The notes below the pieces were generated by a model. That model made no database searches, was not told where the DNA came from, and saw nothing but the letters and a program-made list of their open reading frames with translations. A stretch of DNA of 6,756 bases from Sulfurimonas sp. (GTDB taxonomy: Bacteria; Campylobacterota; Campylobacteria; Campylobacterales; Sulfurimonadaceae): NCBI GenBank assembly GCA_026987995.1, contig JALSMC010000297.1, positions 1 through 6,756 on the forward strand, written 5' to 3'. Of the stretch, positions 1-6,470 are shown one piece after another. Position numbers and translations under genes: made by a program. Positions within the stretch are counted from its first letter, which is position 1, and every line of letters starts with the position of its first letter.

Positions 1-393
1 GTTTTCATCAGAAGCATTTTTAACAGATTTTGCGAATAGATTTGTAAGTCCATGTCCATAAAATATATTGTCGCCAAGGACAAGACAAACATCATCATTT
101 GCTATAAACTCTTCTCCAAGTATAAATGCTTGTGCTAAGCCATCAGGAGAAGGTTGTACTACATAAGAGAACTTCATACCAATATTAGAACCGTCACCTA
201 AGAGTTTTTCAAAGTTTAGTAAGTCATCAGGTGTTGAGATGATAAGGACTTCATTTATACCTGTTAACATAAGAACTGATAGTGGATAATAAATCATTGG
301 TTTATCGTAGATAGGAACTAGTTGTTTGGAAACACCCTTTGTGATTGGATAGAGTCTTGTACCACTTCCCCCTGCGAGTATTATGCCTTTCAT
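1..393 (-). CDS. rfbA: Glucose-1-phosphate thymidylyltransferase, N-terminal part (runs off left edge)
   Basis: The enzyme joins glucose-1-phosphate and dTTP to give dTDP-glucose, the first cytosolic step toward dTDP-L-rhamnose and other dTDP-deoxysugars for O-antigen or capsule. The visible 131 residues match the family closely: the nucleotide-binding loop [11 protein letters not shown] (8-18), the following [17 protein letters not shown] block (23-39), PDGLAQAF (83-90) and [10 protein letters not shown] (107-116). RfbA proteins are usually about 290 residues, so a little under half is present and the stop codon lies outside the window. The ATG at 391-393 is preceded by an AAAAGG ribosome site (403-408) with a 9-nt spacer. 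Only 28 bases separate it from the methyltransferase stop, so it is probably cotranscribed with that gene. RmlB/C/D genes would be expected further downstream, outside the window. The paralogue RffH (enterobacterial common antigen) has the same activity and cannot be excluded by sequence alone. Confidence 0.95.
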   Translation of the reverse strand, partial: MKGIILAGGSGTRLYPITKGVSKQLVPIYDKPMIYYPLSVLMLTGINEVLIISTPDDLLNFEKLLGDGSNIGMKFSYVVQPSPDGLAQAFILGEEFIANDDVCLVLGDNIFYGHGLTNLFAKSVKNASDEN

Positions 394-395
394 TG

Positions 396-412
396 ATTTA
401 AACCTTTTAAAT
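396..412 (-). repeat. A/T inverted repeat enclosing the rfbA ribosome site
   Basis: Two perfect 7-base arms (ATTTAAA and TTTAAAT) flank a 3-base centre that reads AGG on the minus strand. That AGG is the core of the rfbA Shine-Dalgarno sequence, so a hairpin here would place it in the loop, just before the start codon. The arms are entirely A/T, so any RNA hairpin would be weak and the symmetry may be chance in A/T-rich sequence. Confidence 0.3.
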
Positions 413-421
413 TTGAATTGA

Positions 422-1093
422 TTAAACTTTTTTAACGATTACAAAATTTTGTACGAGTGCTTCATAGTGTGTTTGATCGATTGGAGTTCTGAGTAGTTTT
501 GAGAGTTGTTTATTTACAAGGTCTCGCATTCCAAACACCTTAAATAGCGATGACACTCTTCTTATCATATTCATAAGTTTATATGCAGTCTCACGACTAT
601 ATACTGAGTGGTAGAGTATACTTCTATCATAACCATTATCTTGCAGTTCTATTTTGATTAGCTTACTAGAATCTAAACTCTCAACGAGCTCTAAAAGATT
701 ATATGATTTATCTGACCAACTTTGAGATTTTGAAATTGTAAATGTAGCTTTATGGTCTTCATTAAATAAACTTGGGAAATATCCTTGCTCATATAAATCT
801 TCATCAGGCACAGTAAAGATGAGGTGCCCATCACTTTTAACTAGTTTCCACCACTCTTGTATAGCTGCTTCAGGGTCATGCATATGTTCAAGACAGTGTG
901 ATGAAAAGACATAGTCAAACTCTGTATCTACATACTTAGTAATTTCGTTTGCATCACCATCAGCAACATCAAATACTTGAGCAGTAGGCATAATAGGGTC
1001 AAGACCACACCCAATATCTATACCATTACCATCTAATAGTTGTAATTCAAACTCATTTAATAATTGTTTCGTTTTTGATGCTTCATATCCCAT
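422..1093 (-). CDS. Class I SAM-dependent methyltransferase of a polysaccharide cluster
   Basis: A 223-residue cytosolic protein with a class I (Methyltransf_11-like) methyltransferase fold. Motif I is IDIGCG (25-30) and the acidic residue of motif II is probably D42. Motif IV spans about 58-70 ([13 protein letters not shown]), followed by a [17 protein letters not shown] stretch (88-104). Continuing blocks [15 protein letters not shown] (106-120) and the C-terminal [12 protein letters not shown] resemble a family I recall from LPS and O-antigen loci, where PDEDLYEQG and DHKxTFT are conserved. The likely role is methylation of a sugar or glycan intermediate; the acceptor cannot be told from sequence. 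The start at 1091-1093 is well supported by an AGAGGT ribosome site (1098-1103) 4 nt upstream. It lies 73 bases after the GT32 stop and 28 bases before rfbA on the same strand. No truncation is evident. Confidence 0.85.
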   Translation of the reverse strand: MGYEASKTKQLLNEFELQLLDGNGIDIGCGLDPIMPTAQVFDVADGDANEITKYVDTEFDYVFSSHCLEHMHDPEAAIQEWWKLVKSDGHLIFTVPDEDLYEQGYFPSLFNEDHKATFTISKSQSWSDKSYNLLELVESLDSSKLIKIELQDNGYDRSILYHSVYSRETAYKLMNMIRRVSSLFKVFGMRDLVNKQLSKLLRTPIDQTHYEALVQNFVIVKKV

Positions 1094-1113
1094 ATTTACC
1101 TCTTTTATTGTTT

Positions 1114-1123
1114 AGTATTTTAC
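1114..1123 (-). promoter_or_regulatory. Promoter-like 10-mer upstream of methyltransferase, shared with the 1973-1982 site
   Basis: The minus strand reads GTAAAATACT and contains TAAAAT (1117-1122), a 5/6 match to the sigma-70 -10 hexamer TATAAT. A start point about 7 bases beyond would leave a leader near 17 nt that includes the AGAGGT ribosome site of the methyltransferase. No convincing -35 is seen, which is common in Campylobacterota promoters. The identical 10-mer lies upstream of the GT32 gene at 1973-1982. This may be an internal promoter or coincidence. Confidence 0.3.
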
Positions 1124-1166
1124 TGTAAGTTCACTGAATTTAAACGACTTTCAGGTCACTTTTAAG

Positions 1167-1943
1167 TTAATTTTTTAGTAAGTCCTCATTCTTTACATGA
1201 GTCCACTTTCCTCTAGGCTTATCCATATACTGAAAGTATTCATTTGTAAAACTTCCCTGAATCGCCATATATTTATAAAGTCTTGAAGTGATTTCTTTGT
1301 CTGCGATTGCTTGATTTAAAACAGTAGGACCTGTCATCTCAAACACTCCACCTTCTATCTTTTTCTTCTGAATATTATTAAGAATTATCTCTAAAGCATC
1401 TAAAAGGATAGGATTGTTAGGAGCACTCGCAATAAAGTAGTTGTTTATATGTCCTCTTTTGGCACGAAGAAACAGTTCTCTGTCTGTTGGTTTGATTATC
1501 TTAGATAAGGGCCAGACAATATGTGCATCTATATCCATATAAATACCACCTGTATGGTTAAGGATGAAAAGTCTCCATACATCTGCCTGTGCAGCACCAT
1601 CTGTGAGTTGTGAAAATGCTTGATAAAGTGCATCACTAGCATTTTCTTGTAAAAAAGTATCTCTTGCCTCAGTACTGACATAGTTATACTCATAATCAAA
1701 TGCAAGTACTCTGTTGCATAAGTAATTTAAATATACAGGTAGTGTTACGACATTTGTATAGTTTGTTTGCCAGATTTTTTTTGGGATTTTATACTCTGTT
1801 TTTGTCTCAAAGAGAGGTTTTGCATGAAAAGGAATAGTAAATCTTTTTTTAGGAAACAAGAAGTGAAAAATGTAACTAAGTGATTTTGTTATTATCCCAA
1901 AAATTTTGAGGAGTCTGTTTGAAAGTAAAACGATAAAATTCAT
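1167..1943 (-). CDS. GT32-type glycosyltransferase with DxD motif (polysaccharide synthesis)
   Basis: A 258-residue protein with the core of the DXD sugar-binding (Gly_transf_sug, GT32/Och1-like) family. It has IPKKIWQT (53-60) and then a run at 117-140 combining AAQADVWR, HTGGIY and MDIDA. D137 and D139 form the metal- and nucleotide-sugar-binding DxD. The later segment NNYFIASAPNNPIL (167-180) is also typical. Such enzymes transfer a sugar from a nucleotide donor to a growing glycan; donor and acceptor are not predictable here. Residues 3-31 are strongly hydrophobic with a few lysines and then a PKKR stretch, suggesting membrane attachment at the cytoplasmic face. The start at 1941-1943 has a modest AAGG site (1950-1953, 6-nt spacer), and no other methionine lies before residue 136. 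It is the first gene of the leftward cluster and diverges from the ABC exporter across 76 bases. Confidence 0.85.
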   Translation of the reverse strand: MNFIVLLSNRLLKIFGIITKSLSYIFHFLFPKKRFTIPFHAKPLFETKTEYKIPKKIWQTNYTNVVTLPVYLNYLCNRVLAFDYEYNYVSTEARDTFLQENASDALYQAFSQLTDGAAQADVWRLFILNHTGGIYMDIDAHIVWPLSKIIKPTDRELFLRAKRGHINNYFIASAPNNPILLDALEIILNNIQKKKIEGGVFEMTGPTVLNQAIADKEITSRLYKYMAIQGSFTNEYFQYMDKPRGKWTHVKNEDLLKN

Positions 1944-1972
1944 TTTGGGCCTTATTTAAAGTGTAATTAACA

Positions 1973-1982
1973 AGTATTTTAC
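1973..1982 (-). promoter_or_regulatory. Promoter-like 10-mer upstream of GT32 gene
   Basis: This is the same minus-strand GTAAAATACT as at 1114-1123, containing a TAAAAT -10-like hexamer (1976-1981). A start point near 1969 would give a leader of about 26 nt for the glycosyltransferase, which is reasonable. It abuts the 15-bp palindrome at 1983-1997, which would then sit in the -10/-35 spacer. The -35 is not recognisable. Confidence 0.35.
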
Positions 1983-1997
1983 CTTATCTTAGATAAG
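1983..1997. promoter_or_regulatory. Perfect 15-bp palindrome in the divergent intergenic region (possible operator)
   Basis: The sequence CTTATCTTAGATAAG has 7-base arms around a single central base, and the symmetry stops on both sides. It lies between the divergent GT32 and ABC exporter starts, next to the leftward TAAAAT element and overlapping the weak rightward -10-like candidates TTAGAT (1989-1994) and TAAGAT (1994-1999). A TTAACA at 1967-1972 could be the matching -35. The position fits an operator controlling one or both directions. It has no run of T after it on either strand that would make it a terminator. I do not recognise it as a site for a named regulator. Confidence 0.35.
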
Positions 1998-2019
1998 ATT
2001 GTACTAAAAAAGATAAAGA

Positions 2020-3729
2020 ATGAAAAAAGTCCTTAAACGCTACCTCCCTTATCTCAAAGATTATAAACTACAATATTTTTTCGTTTTTATCGGAATTTTA
2101 CTAACTGTGAGTGCTACTATCGCAACTGCACAGATAATGAAACCTCTTATGGATGATCTCTTTATCTTTAAAAAAGAGGAGATGTTGCTTTATATTCCTC
2201 TTGGGCTTATCGGTATCTACTTTGTCAAAGCGATTGGTCGTTATGTGCAGTCTGTTTATATGCTCTACATCGGGCTTCATGTTGTTACACGTTTTCGTGA
2301 GATACTTTTAGCAAAAATTATCTCTTTAGATATGGAATTCTTGTACATAAACCGTAGTGGTGAGCTTATCTCTCGCATTACAAATGATATCAACCGTATT
2401 CAGTACTTTGTCTCAAATATGCTTCCTGAACTCTTTCGTGAGTCTTTGACTGTAGTCGCTCTTGTCGGTTATGTTACTTATTTAAACGCACATCTTGCTT
2501 TTTACGCACTTGTTGTTATGCCTCTCATTATATATCCATTAGTACTCATCGCTAAAAAACTTAAAAAATACTCACACCGTTCACAGTCTAAAAATGCAGA
2601 TGTTGTTACTCGTCTCACAGAAGTTTTTAATAACTCTGAAATTATCAAAGCAAATGCGACTGAGAAGTATGAACTTGAGCGTTTTAGTGTACAAAACTGG
2701 CAATTTTTTAAGATAAATATGAAGTCGGTATATGTAGGTGAGATAGTTTCTCCCTTTATGGAAATTATCGGAGCTTTAGGTTTAGCTGCTGTTATCTTCA
2801 TCGGTGGTCGTGAAGTTTATGATGGTAAGATGAGTGTAGGTGAGTTTACAGCCTTTTTAACAGCTGTTGGGCTTGTTTTTCAGCCTATTCGCCGTATTGG
2901 CTCTATCTATTCTAAGATTCAAGATGCTCTTGCTGCTAGTGAGCGTGTATTTGATATTTTAGATACTCAAAGTAAAGTTATAGATGGAGAAAAAGAGCTT
3001 GATGAAGATATAAAAGAGATATGTTTTAAAAATGTGATGCTGAGTTACGAAGGCTCGTATGCACTTGATTCTATTAACATTACTATAAAGTCAGGAGAAA
3101 ACATAGCACTTGTTGGAGATAGTGGAGGGGGTAAATCAACTTTCATAAACATGCTTCTGCGTTTTTATGACCCCGATAGTGGTCTTGTATCTATAAACGA
3201 TACTGACATCAAAGAGTTTACACAAAAGTCTTTAAAACATCACATCTCTTTAGTTTCTCAACGAATTTACATTTTTCAAGACAGCCTAGCTGCAAATGTT
3301 GCTTATGGACAGGAGATAGATAGAGAAAAAGTGAATGAAGCATTACGCCATGCTGATGCGACAGCATTTGTAGCTTCTCTTGAAGATGGAATAGATACCA
3401 TGATGAGTGAAGCAGGTACAAACCTCTCAGGTGGTCAGCGTCAGCGTGTTGCAATTGCGAGAGCAATTTATAAACATTCATCTTTAATCCTTTTTGATGA
3501 AGCGACTTCAGCACTTGATAATGAAAGCGAGAAACGCATACAAAAAGCACTTGATGAGTACACAAAAGATAAGATAACTATAACCATAGCCCATAGACTC
3601 TCAACTATAGAGCATGCAGATAAGATACTGGTGATGCAAAAGGGAAGGATAGTTTCAAGTGGAACACATGAAGAATTACTTGAGAACTCAGAAGTATATC
3701 AGCGTTTAGCCGGAGAGTTTGAAGCTTGA
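2020..3729 (+). CDS. msbA: MsbA-type ABC exporter (fused permease and ATPase half-transporter)
   Basis: A 569-residue type IV (ABCB-like) half-transporter that would act as a homodimer in the inner membrane. The first ~300 residues carry six predicted membrane helices (roughly 19-38, 56-75, 141-160, 161-180, 246-263, 276-294). The ATPase domain has Walker A GDSGGGKST (366-374), Q-loop Q414, signature LSGGQRQR (469-476), Walker B LILFDE (489-494) with catalytic E494, D-loop SALD (497-500) and H-loop H525. All key residues are intact. Length and the VSQ...IFQDSLAANVAYG Q-loop region fit MsbA, which flips lipid A-core, and also the related oligosaccharide flippase PglK. Position beside a glycan cluster leaves both open, so the symbol is tentative. 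The ATG at 2020 follows only a weak purine stretch (AAAGA). It heads a rightward run with hemN 65 bases downstream, and no terminator lies between them. Confidence 0.85.
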   Translation: MKKVLKRYLPYLKDYKLQYFFVFIGILLTVSATIATAQIMKPLMDDLFIFKKEEMLLYIPLGLIGIYFVKAIGRYVQSVYMLYIGLHVVTRFREILLAKIISLDMEFLYINRSGELISRITNDINRIQYFVSNMLPELFRESLTVVALVGYVTYLNAHLAFYALVVMPLIIYPLVLIAKKLKKYSHRSQSKNADVVTRLTEVFNNSEIIKANATEKYELERFSVQNWQFFKINMKSVYVGEIVSPFMEIIGALGLAAVIFIGGREVYDGKMSVGEFTAFLTAVGLVFQPIRRIGSIYSKIQDALAASERVFDILDTQSKVIDGEKELDEDIKEICFKNVMLSYEGSYALDSINITIKSGENIALVGDSGGGKSTFINMLLRFYDPDSGLVSINDTDIKEFTQKSLKHHISLVSQRIYIFQDSLAANVAYGQEIDREKVNEALRHADATAFVASLEDGIDTMMSEAGTNLSGGQRQRVAIARAIYKHSSLILFDEATSALDNESEKRIQKALDEYTKDKITITIAHRLSTIEHADKILVMQKGRIVSSGTHEELLENSEVYQRLAGEFEA

Positions 3730-3782
3730 TTAATCACTCTATTAGTATATTTTAGAGATAATCAGAAATAATTATAAAGATA

Positions 3783-3787
3783 AGAGG
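3783..3787 (+). promoter_or_regulatory. Ribosome binding site that favours a TTG start for hemN
   Basis: AGAGG lies 7 nt before the TTG at 3795-3797 and 16 nt before the in-frame ATG at 3804-3806. The spacing strongly favours TTG. No comparable purine-rich site is visible close to the ATG. Confidence 0.7.
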
Positions 3788-3794
3788 CGAAGCA

Positions 3795-5174
3795 TTGACA
3801 GATATGAACTTAGACTTTAAAAAATACCTAAAATACTCAAAACCTGGACCAAGATACACCTCTTATCCAACGGCTTTAGAGTTTAGTGATGCCTATGAGT
3901 ATGATACTTACATTAAAAAGATAGAATCACAAGATAGTTCTCGTCCTCTAAGTCTCTACTTTCACCTTCCTTTTTGTAAAAATGCATGTTACTTCTGTGG
4001 CTGTAGTGTAGTTTTTACTTCCAAAGAAGATAAGATGCTGCGTTATATGGAGTATCTTAAACGCGAACTGGAGATACTCTCTTCACATCTAGACTGTAAA
4101 CGCGAAGTGATTCAGATGCACTTTGGTGGTGGAACTCCTACATTTTTTAGTGCACCACAACTTAAAGAAATTATAGATGCTATAAAATCCTACTTTCCTA
4201 ACTTCATTGAAGGTGCAGAAATAAGCTGTGAGATAGATCCTCGCCATATTGATGAAGCACAAATGAAAGTGATGAGTGAGGCTGGATTTAATCGTGTGAG
4301 TTTTGGTATTCAAGATTTTAACGAAAAGGTACAAGTGGCGGTTCACCGTGTTCAACCTTACTCTATCACAAAAGATGCTATGGATTTAGCTAGAAAGTAC
4401 AATATGGTTTCGGTAAATGTTGACCTTATCTACGGTTTACCATACCAAACACTAGAGACATTTAAAGAGACACTTACTCTTGCTCTTACTTTAAACCCTG
4501 ACAGATTTGCAGTTTTTAACTATGCACATGTGCCTTGGCTGAAAAAAACAATGCGCAAAATTGATGAGACAACACTACCAGAGCCTGATGAAAAACTAGC
4601 TATCATGCAGTACACCATAGACTTCTTAACATCTAATGGTTATAAAATGGTAGGAATGGATCACTTTGCAAAACCTGAAGATGAACTATTTCGTGCGATA
4701 GAAAAAGGGGAGCTTCACAGAAACTTTCAAGGTTACACTACTAAAGGTGGAGCAGACCTTATCGGAGTAGGACTTACTTCCATCGGTGAGGGTATTGACA
4801 GTTATAACCAAAACTTTAAAGATATGCACTTGTATGAAGCGGCTATTGATGCTGGTAAGCTTCCTTTTGAACGAGGTGTTGTTCTAAACGCGGATGATAT
4901 TATTCGCCAAAATGTTATTATGGAGCTTATGAGTAATTTTAAGTTAGATATTAAAAGATTTAATAAGCAATTTGGGGTAGAATTTCAAACATACTTTGCT
5001 GATGCACTTACTACTTTAGAACCATTTGTGGCAGATGATTTGATAGTTATTGATGAAAGTAAAATAGAGTGTTCACAAACAGGTGCTTTGCTTGTGAGAA
5101 ATATAGCCATGGCGTTTGATGCTTACATGCATCAACATAGTGATAGTAAAAAAACTTTTTCAAAAACAGTCTAA
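3795..5174 (+). CDS. hemN: Oxygen-independent coproporphyrinogen III oxidase (radical SAM)
   Basis: This cytosolic radical-SAM enzyme decarboxylates coproporphyrinogen III to protoporphyrinogen IX without oxygen, in haem synthesis. The protein is 459 residues, against about 457 for E. coli HemN. The cluster motif is C61-x3-C65-x2-C68 followed by G-C70, the CxxxCxxCxC pattern of true HemN. Other family blocks are PRYTSYPTA (19-27), GGGTPT (111-116), EIDPR (146-150), GIQDFN (171-176), HRVQP (184-188), NVDLIYGLP (208-216) and GMDHFA (287-292). A C-terminal HemN domain includes RQNVIMELM (371-379). These features separate it from the HemW/HemN-like haem chaperones, which are shorter and lack most of these blocks. 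The start is TTG, supported by the ribosome site; the ATG three codons later is the alternative. A weak extended -10-like TATATT (3746-3751) could give its own promoter, but readthrough from the exporter gene is equally possible. Only 15 bases separate it from the next gene. Confidence 0.95.
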   Translation: MTDMNLDFKKYLKYSKPGPRYTSYPTALEFSDAYEYDTYIKKIESQDSSRPLSLYFHLPFCKNACYFCGCSVVFTSKEDKMLRYMEYLKRELEILSSHLDCKREVIQMHFGGGTPTFFSAPQLKEIIDAIKSYFPNFIEGAEISCEIDPRHIDEAQMKVMSEAGFNRVSFGIQDFNEKVQVAVHRVQPYSITKDAMDLARKYNMVSVNVDLIYGLPYQTLETFKETLTLALTLNPDRFAVFNYAHVPWLKKTMRKIDETTLPEPDEKLAIMQYTIDFLTSNGYKMVGMDHFAKPEDELFRAIEKGELHRNFQGYTTKGGADLIGVGLTSIGEGIDSYNQNFKDMHLYEAAIDAGKLPFERGVVLNADDIIRQNVIMELMSNFKLDIKRFNKQFGVEFQTYFADALTTLEPFVADDLIVIDESKIECSQTGALLVRNIAMAFDAYMHQHSDSKKTFSKTV

Positions 5175-5189
5175 TGGTGGGTAGAAAAT

Positions 5190-6470
5190 ATGAGTAAAAT
5201 GATAGAAGATATATTTAGTTTTGATGAGATACAAGACGATTGTATAAAATGCGGAAAATGTATTCCTGTTTGTACAATTCATATTGTAAATCCTGATGAG
5301 GTTACTAGCCCTCGTGGTTTCATAGACTTGCTTGGGGCATATAAAAATGGACACCTAGAGTTAGATAAAAATGCAAAAGATATTTTTGAGTCTTGTTTTT
5401 TATGTACAAACTGTGTAGATGTTTGCCCAAAAGACCTTCCAGTAGATATGATAATAGAACAGGTCCGTTCAGACATAGCACAAAAGTTTGGTATCGCTTG
5501 GTACAAACGACTTTTCTTTTTACTCCTGCGTCACCGTTGGTTAAATGACATCGCATTTAAGCTCGGCTGGGCATTTCAGACTTGTGGTTTTAAGATAAAA
5601 GATGACATAGACTCTATGCACTCGCGTTTTAACCTACCTATGATTAAGACAGACAGACTTATGCCAAGTCTTCGCAAGACTTCTTTTTTAAACGCACATC
5701 CTGAAAACATAGACAATGGTTCTAAACGCAAGGTAGCTATATTTATAGGCTGTTTGGCAAACTACAACTTTAAAGATGTAGGAGATGCACTTTTAGAGAT
5801 TTTAGAAGCACTTGAAATAGATGCATTTCTTGCAAAGAGTCAAAAGTGCTGTTCTGCTCCTGCTTACTTTACGGGAGACTTTGGTACAGTGGACTCAAAC
5901 GCGAAGTTTAACATAGAGTACTTTGAGAGTTTCTCTAAAGATGTTGAAGCTATCATCGTTCCAGAAGCCACATGTTCTGCGATGCTTAAAATCGACTATG
6001 AGCACTATTTTCATGATCAGCCAGAGTGGAAAGCTCGTGCTAAAGCTATTATGACAAAAGTTCATATGGCGACAGAGTGGTTGCAGCATAATACAGAACT
6101 TGAAGCACTTTTAGCTTCAAAAAAACAGATACCAAAAATAGTAACATATCATGACCCTTGTCATGCAAGAAAGATGCAAGGGATATACCAAGAACCAAGA
6201 AACTTAGTAAGTAAAAACTACAACATTGTAGAGATGAGTGACCCAAATGCTTGTTGTGGTTTTGGTGGGATTACTATGCAGACTGAGAAGTATCATTTTG
6301 CTAAAGCTGCGGGTGTTCCTAAGGCGGCTATGATTAAAAATACTGGAGCAGAGATAGTATCTGCTGAGTGTTCAGCTTGTCGCATGCAGATAAATAACTC
6401 TATGGGTGTGGAGAGTAAAACTGTCTTTAAAAACCCTATAGAGCTCATAGCAGAGGCACTTAAAGCTTAA
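5190..6470 (+). CDS. GlpC/GlcF-like (Fe-S)-binding oxidoreductase subunit, two 4Fe-4S motifs and two CCG-type domains
   Basis: A 426-residue protein of the GlpC/GlcF/HdrD superfamily. Near the N-terminus are two 4Fe-4S motifs: C18, C21, C24, C28 (without the usual following proline) and C69, C72, C75, C79-P. Two cysteine-rich (CCG, DUF224-type) domains follow. The first has C188, C220-C221-S and C262; the second is canonical, with C324, C355-C356-G and C394-SA-C397. Relatives pass electrons between a flavin dehydrogenase and quinone or disulfide partners, usually at the membrane. A hydrophobic, basic stretch at about 104-130 could contact the membrane, but no clear helix spans it. No glpA/glpB, glcD or hdr partner lies beside it here, so the electron donor is unknown and I give no symbol. 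From memory, Helicobacter pylori also has a 'glpC' next to hemN (HP0665/HP0666). The ATG at 5190 follows GGTGGG (5176-5181, 8-nt spacer). Its stop overlaps the lgt start. Confidence 0.85.
   Translation: MSKMIEDIFSFDEIQDDCIKCGKCIPVCTIHIVNPDEVTSPRGFIDLLGAYKNGHLELDKNAKDIFESCFLCTNCVDVCPKDLPVDMIIEQVRSDIAQKFGIAWYKRLFFLLLRHRWLNDIAFKLGWAFQTCGFKIKDDIDSMHSRFNLPMIKTDRLMPSLRKTSFLNAHPENIDNGSKRKVAIFIGCLANYNFKDVGDALLEILEALEIDAFLAKSQKCCSAPAYFTGDFGTVDSNAKFNIEYFESFSKDVEAIIVPEATCSAMLKIDYEHYFHDQPEWKARAKAIMTKVHMATEWLQHNTELEALLASKKQIPKIVTYHDPCHARKMQGIYQEPRNLVSKNYNIVEMSDPNACCGFGGITMQTEKYHFAKAAGVPKAAMIKNTGAEIVSAECSACRMQINNSMGVESKTVFKNPIELIAEALKA

Noticed and set aside
2502..2801. 99-codon open frame on the minus strand inside the exporter gene, and similar ones at 3218-3565, 4089-4355 and 5279-5556
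   Set aside because: They lie antisense within genes with clear conserved motifs, show no recognisable domains and lack supported starts.
3127..3131. G5 tract inside the exporter gene as a possible phase-variable homopolymer
   Set aside because: It encodes the glycine-rich Walker A loop, is only five bases long, and phase-variable G tracts in Campylobacterota are usually eight or more.
3726..3736. TTGATTAATCA at the end of the exporter gene, resembling an FNR box upstream of hemN
   Set aside because: The half-sites TTGAT and ATCA are separated by 2 bases, not the 4 required for an FNR/CRP-type site, and the sequence overlaps the stop codon of the exporter gene.
3773..3778. TATAAA just before hemN as a -10 element
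   Set aside because: A start point about 7 bases downstream would fall inside the ribosome binding site, leaving no functional leader.
4542..4548. A7 run within hemN as a slippage site
   Set aside because: The frame continues normally through it with conserved HemN blocks on both sides, and such runs are common in A/T-rich genomes.
5148..5165. A-run followed by T-run at the end of hemN as a terminator
   Set aside because: It has no G/C stem, lies inside the coding region, and the next gene begins 15 bases after the stop.
5174..5197. Seven-codon ORF (MVGRKYE) starting at the ATG that overlaps the hemN stop
   Set aside because: It is too short, runs into the Fe-S gene start in another frame, and has no ribosome site of its own.
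2481..5700. The 14-mer TTTAAACGCACATC occurs at 2481-2494 and 5687-5700
   Set aside because: Both copies lie within coding sequence and encode the same LNAH tetrapeptide. They share no flanking similarity, so this is coincidence of codon use.
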